The position numbers and the translations under genes were made by a program. A stretch of 64,000 nt of DNA from Acridotheres tristis (Eukaryota > Chordata > Aves > Passeriformes > Sturnidae), in the NCBI GenBank assembly GCA_037013685.1, contig CM072919.1, positions 807,616 to 871,615 on the forward strand. The letters run 5' to 3'. This document shows positions 46,701 through 58,700 of this stretch, piece by piece. Below the pieces are notes generated by a model. It was not told where the DNA came from. It made no database searches and saw only the letters and a list, made by a program, of their open reading frames with translations. The first letter of the stretch is position 1, and every line of letters begins with the position of its first letter.

Positions 46701-49700
46701 CCAGCTGCTGGCAATCAGCCTTGGCCCATTACCCAGGGATAGGGTAACAGCTCCATCAGGCAGGGCTTGACTGTGTGGGGAAATGGCACTCGGGGTACCA
46801 TGTCCCATGGGTTACAGCAGGATGGGAACAGGAACAACCCTGTCACAGAGTGTAGTGATGGGACAGTGTCCCACCACTGCAGCACACACCCCCGTGCCAG
46901 TCTGGGGTGACACCAGCTCCCCTCTGGCAGTGGGGCCCAGCACCCAAAACGCTCTCTGGCCAAGGCACTTATGGCCCCTGAGGTGGAGTGGAGGGCAAAG
47001 AGTTTGTCAGCCACCAGTGCTAACAATGATCCCAGGTGCCACCTGCCAAGGGCTCTGGGAGACCTACACAGTCTCTGCTCTGGTGTCACTTCACAACCCC
47101 AATAAGACCAGAATCCCCGGCGCCAAGGATCTCCATGGCAGCAAGAGTATGACGGCCCACACAACGCACCAGGCACACTGTCCCTGGTCCCAGTGCCACC
47201 CGCGTGCTAGCTGGTCCCTGTCCCCAGCAGCACAACCACCACGGTGGGATAAACAGATACAGAGAGACCACAGCCTCCCCCACAACACTGCCCACACCAA
47301 GGGTCTGGGCAAGACACTCGTTTGGGGAGCCTTGCCACAGCTCCACTCACGCTCAAAGGAGCAAGGGGCTCAAGCTGGTCCCTGGGACCAGCACATGACC
47401 CCCTGGCTCAGCAACCACGCGCCCAAACCCTGTCCACTCCGACCTGCCTGAGACCCAGCAAACTCATGGCGTGCCAGCTGCCGCCCTCTCCCCGGCTGCG
47501 GGGAGGCCACCTCCGCCAACATCCCCCCAGCACCGGGACGGGGGGCACCCTGGGGGGCTGCGAGAGGAGGGGGCCAGCCGGGCCGGGGAGCAGGGTGGGC
47601 GCCGCGGGTGCTTACTGGGTGATGTCGGCGAGGTCGTCCCTCCCTCGGAAGTTGTCGTGGTGGATTTGGTGTCAGGAGAGACGGCCAAGCGGGGCATGCC
47701 GGGGGGAGGTGGCGGCGCCAGCATCTGCGTGGGCAGGTAGTGGCTGGGCACTTTCACTTGACCACTTCCATTTAACTGGGGACAACACAGACAAAAAACA
47801 AACAGCACAAGCCATTAGGATGCACGCGCACACCCGCACGGCCGGGGAGCCCCGGGGACACCGCTGGCACAGGCACGGGGTGTCCCTCACTGTGGACATG
47901 AGTTTGTTGGGTCTCAGAGCAGCCCTGAACGGTCGGCGTTGGCAGCAGGCAGGAAACGACGGCGGGACAGGAGGGATTTGGGGGGCTGTGGAGAACATGC
48001 CCTATGGGGGTCATAACCCACAGTGACGCACGCTGGAGCCAGGGACTCCTCTCTACAGTTACAGGGGGGAGTCTCTGAAGCACTCCCTGGAGGAGCAGGG
48101 GCACCCAGAGCCTCCAAAGGCTCCTGCACCAGTGCTCCGTGCCCAACCCAGCCATGGACTGCTCTTGATCCGGTGTCCATCAGCCCAGCACTGAGCCACT
48201 GCATAGGGGAACAGTGGCCATGCCCCTCACCCTGGCATCAGGCCCTGCCAGTGAGGGGATATAGGCAAATGGTGGGCAGAGGTCAGAGAGGCTCCCCAAG
48301 AGCTCTGCATCTGGGAGGACAAAGGGGGGCACAGGACAGTATGGAAGCAGGAACACTCCCAGGCTCTGCCTTTAGGTGCTGGCTTTGGGTATGAAGGGTG
48401 TCCTTCATGGGGTGTGTGGGGTGCTGGTGATGTGGGGCGTGCTGTGTGTTGGGGTGCTGGTGGTGTGGGATGTGCTGTGTGTTGGAGTGCTGGGTGCATG
48501 GCGTGATGGTTTGGGTGCTGCATGCACTGGGTGCTGCGTGTGCACGGTGCTGGTTACAGAGGTTGTTTGGTGATGGGAGCATGGGGTGTGGGGTGCTGGG
48601 TGTGTGGGTGTGTAGGGTCCCATATCTGTGAGATGCACTGGGTGCACGGGAGTGCAGGGCGCTGTGGCAAGGGAAGGTCCACAGCAGCACAGTGTGGCTC
48701 TGCCACTGCTGTGGGGACACTGGGGACACGGGTACAGTGAGGAGCTGATGGGTCACCCTGGCTCTGCAGGTGGATGGGGCACATCAAGCCCATCACTCTC
48801 CTGGACACGCTGGCGGACAGTGACTCCAGGAGGTGGTCACACACCATGGCAGACACCTCGCTCCCCAAACACCCCAGCTCCGGCTGACGGCTCAGCCCCG
48901 GCACCCCAACACCCGCGGTGCCCCGCGCTGAGCTGGGGCACGGCACCTCCATCGCCGCAGACACGCGGTGCCAACACAGAGCCGGCGCAGCAGCGCTCCC
49001 GAACCAACGCACGGCACGGCTGGAGCTCAGCCCCAGAGAACAAACACACCCCCGGTGCCACCAGAAGACCCCGACCCCCCCCGTGCGGCGGCAGAGGTGA
49101 CGGCGGCGGTGCCGGTGCAGGGGACTTTCCTCGGGCAGCCCGGCTGGCAGCAGCCCCCGGTGCCCACGGCAAGGCGAGCGATGGGTGCAGGGACAGGGCT
49201 GCGTCCTTACCGGTCCGGGCTGCTGGTTGGACGGGTCGCAGGCCAGCGAGACGAGATCTTTGAGCGGGTCCTGCGGGTTGAGATGAGGCGGGTACCGGAT
49301 GGCCGTGTGCGGGAAGTAGGTGGAGGCCGTCTGGGGAAGGATGGAGGTGGTGGGGAAATGCAGCGCAGACGATGGGTGCGGGCTTCGGGCGATACCTGCG
49401 GGCGGCAGCAAAAGAGGACACACACCTGTGTCACTAGCTAGTGGCTGCCCCAGTCCCCCGACCGCTCAGCGCTCACTCGGTGCCTCGGTTTCCCCGGCAG
49501 GACACTCACCACTGTGCACAGCGATGACGGGACGGTGGTGCTGTGTGAAGCTGCTCAGCCGGGGCGAGGAGTCCTGGGGTGATGGGCTGTTGAAGGGGGA
49601 CTTGTCCATCTCTGTCTTCTTCACGGTGGGGGAGATGCCTGGGGAAAGCGGGGTGCAACGTCAGGACCTGCCGTGGGACCCCAAATCCCATGTGGCTGCT

Positions 49701-52700
49701 GCCATCTCAGTGCAGTGTTGGGAAAGCTCATTCCGGGGCAAGGGGCACCCCGGGATCAGGGTGGGCGTGGGGAGGGTGGTGGTATGAGCGTGTGTGTGCA
49801 CCAGCAGGAGGGTGAGCACCTGTGTGGGCACCTGTGTGGGCACTTGTATGCACGAATGTGTGTGCATATGTGTATGTGTTGTACCAGCACAGCTCTGTGT
49901 ACCTGTGTGTGTGTACATGCACACCTGCACACAGGTGTGTGTTCCTCCAGGTGTGTGCATGTGAGTTCACACAGCTCTGTGCATGTGTGTCCCACCCTGG
50001 TGGCAGAAGCGGGTGACCTCACGGGTGCCACTGTGACCCTGTAGCTCCAACATGGCACCCACCTCGCCTGGCACATGGGGCTGGGGGCTACAGGAGCTCC
50101 TGGGGAGGCAGAGAGGTGCCAGCATGGGGGTGGCCTCCCCAGAGACCTCTGGAAGTAGCAGCTGCCCAGGTCCCCGAGGCCACCCCAGGGCATAGGGCTG
50201 AGCCGGGGGGGTTGGCAGGCATGTTAATCCTTTAGCTCTGGCCATTTGGCCCGGGCCTGGTAATGGGTTTAGTCTTTCTCAGCCGGGCGTTAGAAGGATT
50301 TCCCAGAACATCCTGTACAGGATTGCCAAGCCCCCCCACCGCCACCAAGGCAGAGTTCCCCCGCCAGCCACCCTCACCCCTGCCCGGGTCAGGCCACAGA
50401 TGCAGGGGACAGATGCCCTGGCACAGCTCCCTCCTGCCTCCCTCTACCATTTTGGGGAGGGGGCTGCACTTTCCCGAGGACCCCCCATGCACCAGACCCA
50501 TGAGGCAGGATGGGGCACAGTCTCTGCACACACGGGACACAGTTTGGGGGCTGGACCTGCATCCCTCAAACCTCCTTCCAACAGGATCAATGCCCCCAGC
50601 CCTCCAGCTGGGCACTCCCAGGCTCTGGCAGGGCTAGGGGGCTGGTGTGGAGCCCACTCCACTGCTGAGGGAGGCAGGAGAACAGCCAGGGGAGGAGGAA
50701 GAGGAGCAGCTTCTTCGCCTGCACCTCAGGGTGTGGGAGCTGCTGTGCCAGCCCTGCAGCATCGCTTTAATTAGCTCAGCCCCCCCTTTCTTAATGAACA
50801 GCTAATTGGGGCTTGTCTAGACAGGAAAGGGAAAAAAACCACCAAGCCAGAAAGCTGTCCACAGTGATGTGGGGCTGGGGGAGCTGACTTGGGGCTGGGA
50901 CAGGTTGGTGTGGGGCTGTGGGACCAGGCATGGGGCTGGAGGCCGGCTTGGCCCTACAGAGAGGGCCCGTGTTGAAATGGAGGTCCCTATAACAACACCG
51001 CAGCCCCCACAGAGCCCTGCCCAAAGTGGGGGGCCACAGACACACCTGGGCACCTATGGAGAGCCTGTGCCTAAATCAGGGGGGTTTGGCAGACCCCTCA
51101 CAGACCCCATGGAAAAGCAGCAGGGATGTTCTGGGGGACTTGAGGGTGGCACTGCAGCCCCCACAGGCAGTGTGACCTGCGACCTGAAGGGACACCGGGC
51201 ACGGACAGTCACAATGGTCACAGGGAGTTCTGGCAGTGGTTTGCAGAATGCTGGGAGCAGGATGGGGGCCTACTGGGCACTGGCAGGGAGGTGACACCTA
51301 CCCCCTTCCATGTCTTCTGTCCAGTTGCGGCTGCTGCTGGTAGGGGAGTTGGAGGAGGTGTAGTACTCGCCTCCAGGGCTGGTGTCTATGTCATCCTCCA
51401 TGGACCCTGACTTGTGCCGTTTGCTCCTGGGCACAGGGAAGGGTCACAGAATCACAGACTAGTTTGGGCTTGGAAGGACATTAAAGCCCATCCAGTGCCA
51501 CCCCTGCCATGGCAGGGACACCTTCCACTGTCCCAGGCTGCTCCAAGCCCCAGTGTCCAACCTGGCCTGGGACACTGCCAGGGATCCAGGGGCAGCCACA
51601 GCTGCTCTGGGCACCCTGTGCCAGGGCCTGCCCACCCTCCCAGGGAACAATTCCTTCCCAATATCCCATCCAGCCCTGCCCTCTGGCAGTGGAAGCCATT
51701 CCCTGTGTCCTGTCCCTCCATCCCTTGTCCCCAGTCCCTCTCCAGCTCTCCTGGAGCCCCTTTAGGCCCTGCAAGGGGCTCTCAGCTCTCCCTGGAGCCT
51801 TCTCTTCTGCAGGTGAGCACTCCCAGTTCTCCCAGCCTGTCATGGTTCAGTGCCAGCCCGTGGCAGGATCTGGCAGCCCCTTGCCTTCCCCATGGCCATG
51901 CTCAGGCTGGCCCCAGCATCGCCCTGGCACAGCCCTGGTGACACCTACCCGCTGGAGGAGGTGCTGGGCAGTGTCCTCCTCATGCCGGTGCTGGAGGGGT
52001 TCAGGTCATAGGCCAGGTGGCCCTGCAGCTCTCCCAGGGAGAAGTTTGGCCCTGTGCCCGTCACCACTGGCGCTGCAGGGAGAGAGCGGGGGTCAGGGGG
52101 GCCTGGTGGGGAGGGGAGCCCCAGCCCACTGTGGGGTGGGGGGGCTGTTGGGACTCTGCTGTGCCCAGGCAGACGAGGGTTGGGCTGTGGTATCACAGTC
52201 ACACTCACTTCGGGACACCTGGATGAGCTCGGTGACACTGAACACCCCCGAGGTGACGAAGCTTTCCTGGAAGTCTGTCGAATCTGCAGGAAAGAGGAGG
52301 GCACACTGAGGGGGCAATAGGACCACCCCTCCCATCCTGAATTGCCTTGTGATGATGCTTGAAGGCACCTCAAATCCCCTTCAGTCCCTCACTTCAGCCT
52401 CCACTCCACTCCCTGCTCCAGCAAGACAGCACTCCAACTGGCTCCCTCTGTTGAAGATGCCCTGGACCTGCTCAGTGCCTCAGTCTCCCTGTGGCTGAGA
52501 GTGCTGGCAGGGCTTGGGGCTGCACCCCCACCATGGGACCTCCATGGCAGCTGCTGTCTCCAAGGGCTGTGGCCTCAGTGGGACTCTTCTGGGTGTAGGA
52601 CCAGGCTAAGGCTATGCCCAGCTCATTGCAGGGGCCAGGCAGTGGCTGGCTGGGGCTGGGGAACACCAGAGCTGTGGCACAGGCAGCTTGACTATGTGTC

Positions 52701-55700
52701 ATGGGCCCCCTCCCTTGCCATGGCAGGGAGCCTGGGGACAGGCTGAGGTGTCCCTTGTCCTTCTGCCCAAGCCCTGCCTGCTGCATCTGCACTCACCCAG
52801 CGTGATGGGTTTGCTGTCCTCCTGGTCCGAGCCAATGCCTGTCCGGGGGCTGCTGCTCTGCTCTGCATCTGCAAGAGGAAAACCCAGCAGGGTGAGTCCC
52901 CCGTGCCAGTGTCAGCCTCCGTGCTGCTGGGAGCCAGGGCTGCCCACCAGCTGACTGCCCCCTTGTTGCTCAGCTGGGGAAACTGAGGCATAGGCTGCCC
53001 AGCAGCTTTCACTACGCAGCAGGGCTGCCACCAAGCTGGCATGTTCCCAGTCCCTGAGGAACAGTCACCAACCAGCCCCCCTTGCCCTCCCTGCCAGTGA
53101 CAGGAGCAGGGACAGCGACAGGAGCAGGATCTGGGCACTGCTCCCTGGAGGAGGGGATCCCCCAGGACTGGGCTGGGTGATGGTCACCTGGCCCTCCTCC
53201 AAACTCCTATCTCCTCTCCTCACTCCAGCCACATCCGTGAGCCAGTGCTGCCCCACCAGGCAGTGTCACCACAGCATGGCATAACCTGTGGCACCTTGTC
53301 CTGCTTCTGCTCATCTCCTGCAGGGCACCAGGGCTTGGGGCAGCACCTGCTCTGGCCCCTGGAGCCCCGTCCGGCCCTGCTCCCTCTTGGCTAAAAATAT
53401 CCCAGCTCAGATGCTGACCTCAGTGGCCCTGGCACAGCCTGGCACAGCCCAGACACTGCAGTCAGGAGCATCCTTCCTCACCTGGCTGCTCCCAAAGCCC
53501 TTCCATAACTTTTGACATATATTTCTCCCCATACTCTTTCTTCTCCCTGCTTCTCCATTCTCCTCCTCCTCCCACCCTTTGGCCTTCGGCATTTCTCTCT
53601 GGCAGTCTTGGCAGATATCAGGAAAGGGTTGAGACAATCCAAAAACACCATTAAAACTACGCAGCTGCCACTGCCAGCCCATGTGTCTGCCTTGGGATTT
53701 TTCCCTTTTCCCTGTTTTTCTCCTTCTTTCTCCTCGAGTCTCTTGCACTCACATGTGGCTCCCAGACTGGTTATTCTTGGCTGGGCAAGTTATCCATGTG
53801 GGCCCCATGCCACACCCCACCCTGACACCCCTGTGTGCTGACCACCAGGCAGATTATCCATGGGGGCAGTAGGACTGTGCCACGTCCCAGCCTGACACCC
53901 CTGTGTGCCCATACCCCCCGGGACTGCTCAACGGTGATGACAAATCAGCCATTTTGTCTCCCTGCTCAGCTGCTGCCATCCCCTCCACCCATCCTGTGCC
54001 AGCCTGGCACCATGCTGGCAGCCCCATGGCATCCTGCCTTGATGCTGCTCAGCACCACCAGCCCCACTGTGCCTGCACCCCTGGCTCCCTCCAGGCAGCC
54101 ATTTTAGGGAGCAGAAACTCCCCCTGGAGACGGGCGCAGGGCTTTTTCCTTCCCTTCTCTCCGTTTCTCTTTTTCTAACCCTATTCCCCCATTTTGAAGC
54201 AGCTGCGTGCCCAAGTATTGGGGCGTGGGGGAGTGAGTGGGGCACAAACCAGCTGGGACAGGGGAGTGGCTGTGGGGACCCCCCGTGCATCCACGGGCAC
54301 CGCGTGGCCGGACACGGCCCCTCCTCGCCTCTAAAAACAACAAATCTGGCGGCGGCTCTGGAAGTGGTTAGTGGTGGAGCCCAGCCAAGGCACGGGATGG
54401 AGGCTGGTGGTCACAGCCCCCCACCGTGGCCTCAGGGCTCTCTGGGACCCCACTTGCCTCCCAAATGGCACTCACTTGCCCAACTCTAGGATGCTCAGCC
54501 CCCCGGGCCATGCCCTCGCCTGGTATCTCTGAGGTGTCCACGCAGCCCTTGGCTCAGCCCAGGGGCCCCCACCACTGCTCGTCCTGAGGTGCCCCACATG
54601 GACCTTTGCCCATACCAAACCACCCCAGCCTGGTCCCTGCTCCCCCAGGGCACCCAGGAGAGCCATCAGTAGCCCTGGGTGCCCCCTGGGTGCCCCCTGG
54701 CTGGGCCCCATGTTCCCCACACCATCCCATGGCACCACCCTGACCCAGCACCACCAATGCCACCTCACCGACCCCTGTTCCTAAGGGACTCTTTTGGGCC
54801 TGCTCTCAAACCGAGCCCTCTGTTTGCACCCACCGCAGCCCAAGGAGCACCCGGGACTTTCCTGGGTTCGGGTTTGGCAGCAGGGCCAGCCCCTCCCAGC
54901 AGGCTCGTGTCCGGGCTGATGAAGGCAGGGGGTGCGAGGCCGGGGCCGCAGGCTCGGTACCCCCGGCGCTCCCCGGGGCTGGGCAGGCGAGCTCGCCAGC
55001 AGATTTCTGGCTGCCTCCTCGGCGCGGGGTGGCCGGGCCAAGCGCTGCTCTCACCGCCATGTGACGGCCGCCTGCGCCGGCTGGCGCGCTAAAATGGCGA
55101 AGGGAGCCCTGGGCTCACAGGCCTCGCTTCCCCACAAGGAGTGTTTGGGGGAGACTCCAAATCCAGGACCCAACAAATGGCTCAACTGCACCAGAGAGGA
55201 CAAAAAAAGCCTGTAAAGTTCCCCATGCCCCCACTGCTTCGTTGATCCTGCGGCCTCCACACCCCCTAGGAGGGCTGGGATGGGCAATGGAGGTGGGTGT
55301 TGGTCCTGCTGCCACATTATGCGGAGTTCAGGGGGGAGGGGGCTCAGGGGCCAGGGTCGTCTCCGGCGAGGCAGAGGAGTGTTCAGTGCCCAAACAGGTC
55401 GATCCAATCTCTTTTAAAAATAGCCAAGAGTGTGCCCGGGGGGGTGCGGGCTGCCTGGGCTCCGGGCCGCGCTGGCAGCCTGGCCCCGTGCCACCCATTG
55501 AATTACGGATCCCGCACCCCGGCCCCGCTGGCTGGCGCGGTGCCCCCGGGCCCCACGGCGACACCCGCCCGCGGTCCCAGCGTGTGGGAACGACCTCCGG
55601 GCAGCAGGGCCGGCCCCGGGGGGTGTCACTGCAGGCCGGGTGCCCCCCGGGGCTGGCGCAGCTGCGGGAGAGCCCTGGCTCGGTGCCCGAGCGCTGACGG

Positions 55701-58700
55701 TAACAGGGCACGGTGTTACCGGCAACGGCGCGGGCGCAGGCGCAGAGGCTGCAGGATGCCGGGTGCTGGGGGAGCTGCTGGCGCCGGTGTGAACAGTCCC
55801 AGCCCCCCATGGAGGGCAGCAGCCTTCCTCCTTCCCCAGCTCTTCCAGCCGAAGGTTCAGCACTGCTGCCTGCAGGCTTCTGCCCCGTGCCTCAGTTTCC
55901 CTTGGGGCTGGCTGTGGGGGAAAAATGCCCCCCTGCCTCATGTTCCGTGGCCACACAGCCCCAGCACCTCTTCAGGTGTCACTGCACTCCTCCGTCTGTC
56001 CACGGCTACAGCGTGGACTAATAGGGCCCAGAGTGAACAGCCTGGTCAGGATGGAAGACCTCTGGAGACCAGAGGGAGCCATGTGCCGTGGGGGAGATCC
56101 CGCTGCAAGGGCTGGGGCGAGCGAGGCTGTGGGAGGCTGTGATTTGCTCTGTCAGACCCCTAGAACTCCTCATCCCAGTCTCACAGCGACCCCCAGGTCC
56201 GAGCGGCACTGCCCGTCCCATTGTCCATCCCCCTGCCGCCGGGCTGGGGTGGCCCTTACATAAACCCGGAACAGTCCTGCTTGTGTAACCTCCTTTATAT
56301 AATACCCTGAACCGCCGCGTGTGCCGGGTAAATCCTGGCTGAGCCGGGCCGGCCGGCGCGCCGGGGCGCGGGTCCCCCCTCCACGCTCCTCAGAACGCCC
56401 CGCCTGCGGCGTCCCCCGCCATGCCCGCAGCGCTGCGGGGCGAGGCGGCTTTGCTGGGCCTTCGCCACGAACGCTGCGGGGGCGACAGCTTCTCCTCCCC
56501 CTGCTGAGCGAAGTCCCGGGGAGGTCCTGGCCGGAGGCATCCCCCGAGGTGGCGGGGCGGTGGCGGTGGCGGGGGGGACGGACGCGCCCCGCTGCCACGT
56601 ACGCCGGCCGCGGCCAGCTGGCCCGGGCGGGAGCCTGGGAGGCGCGAGCACGTTGGCCGGCGGCTGCGAGCGAGCGGCGCTGGGAGCGCGGGTTTGTCCT
56701 CGGCCGACCCCGGCCGGCACGAGGCGATGGCAGCGGCCGGGGGGAACCCCCCCAGGCGGGCGGCGCGACCGCCCCCTCGCTCAGCCCTGCCAGGCCTGGG
56801 CTCCGTCCAGGGCTGCCGGCGCCCGCGGAGGCGAGCGGGGACAGATGGCAGCGGGGAAAGGGATGGGGAGAGTGGGACAGACAAAGGGAAGGCTGAGCAC
56901 CACCCCCCCCCCCCCTTCCCTGGGACTCTCCCCTGCGGGGTGCTGGCATCCAGCCCCTGTGCCCTGGGCTGGGGGCACCTGGGGGTGCAGCTGCAGGGAG
57001 GGGGTGGGAGAGAGGAGAGACGGATGGGAGAGGGAAAGGAGAGAAAGGAAGGCAGGGAGGGAGAAAGGAAGGAAGAAATTAAAGTGGAGAGAAAGGGAAA
57101 GGAAAAGGGACAGGGAAGTATGCTGCCACTATCTTGCTGCCCCACCAATCCCAGCCCCGTGTCAGAGCCCCCAGCACAGCCTGCCTCGCCCCCGCGTCCG
57201 ATGGACCCCTGCCACGGCCCCTCCGATGATCCCCCAAAACTGGCCCCTGCATCACCACCACGCAGGGCTGAGGCGGCAGGTTCAAGCCCTCCCCAGGACT
57301 GGCCAAGACCCCAGTGCAGGGGCCAGTGTCATAGGGGACCGTCCCCATGCCCCAACTGACAGTGCCAACCCTGATCGGGGGTGTAGGGGCACATCGGGGG
57401 CTGTTCCCCCCGCCTCCTGCGGCCACGGGCGGGAGGGAGCACCGTGGGCATCTGCCGCCCCAGCTGTCCCTTGCCAGCGCAGCACGAAGCCGGGCACCCG
57501 GCCAGGATGGCAACTGCGGCCCCGGGGAGGGCACGGCGCTTGCCAGCGCGGGGGGACGGCGGGTGGCGAGGGCGGGGGACGGCAGGTGCTCGTGAGAGGA
57601 GCTCGCTCATCTTTTATTCATCGGGTACCTAACGGTGCGCGGAACAGCTCTGGCCCCTTGTCCCCTCCGGCGGCACAGGACGTGGCACCCTGTGCCAGGT
57701 CCCCGGCTGGCACCGCTCACGCGGCCGGGGCTGAGCACGGCACAACTCGCTTCAGTGGTGACGCGAGGCCCGGGCTGGCAGCGGGCACTGCGGGGAAGCC
57801 GTCCGGCTCCGGCACGCCGCCGGCTCGGCGCACTGCGGGAGAGCCGGGGAAGCCCTGACCTCCCCAAGGTCGCCGGCACATCGATCCGGAGAGCTCGAGC
57901 ACATGGAAACCGCCCCGGCCGTGCCAGCGCCAGGCTCGCAGCGAGGCCGGGCTCAGGAACGGCGGGACCTCGGGCAGTGACGCTGCAGAAGACAGGGGTG
58001 GCGGAGGGGTGGCACCCTGGGGGAGCCCCCTCCCATCCCGCTTCTGCAGCACGCAGCCCTGGGGACAGGAATCCAGCCCCTGCGGATTTTCTGCTCTCTC
58101 GGACCCTTGTGCCCTTTCCCGGGGGTTCTACTCCTGGACTTGCTGGGCTCTGCCTACCTCGTTCCCCGCGATCCCAGCCTCCCTGGCTGTTTGACTGGGA
58201 GTACAGATACCAGGAACAGGGGGAGGTTTTGCCCGTGTTCATCTGTGTGCTGGGGTGTTCTCCAGCCCGCCTGCCCGCCGGTGCCCACCTCTGCTAATGA
58301 CAGATCCCAAATATTGTGAACCCCATCAATCTTCTCACGACCCTGGCGATAAATATTTGCGGGGGCTGGCGGAGCGGCGGTGCCCGGTGAAACGCCTTCC
58401 CCTCCATCTGGAGGGGCTGAGCAGACGCTTGGCACGGCCGGCCTGGCACGGCCGCAGCGCTCCTGGGACGAGAGCCCTGGCACGGGCTCCCCGGCAGATT
58501 GGTGCCATCTGCCTCGCGCCCGCACCCAGCGGTGAGGCTGGTGGGGGGAGATAAGGGGCTGCCAGGCGGTGGGAGACGTAGATGCTGGCGCAGCGCGGGG
58601 GTCCCTGCCTCCCCCCAGGTGCTGTCCGCTGGCGGCGGCATGGCCAGGGCTGCCAGGAGCTCGATGCCATCCTGGGGCCCACTGCCTGCATGCCCTGGGC

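Noticed and set aside
56560..57858. 432-codon open frame on the plus strand
   Set aside because: Intronic CpG-island sequence; Arg/Gly/Pro/Ala-rich random translation without family likeness.
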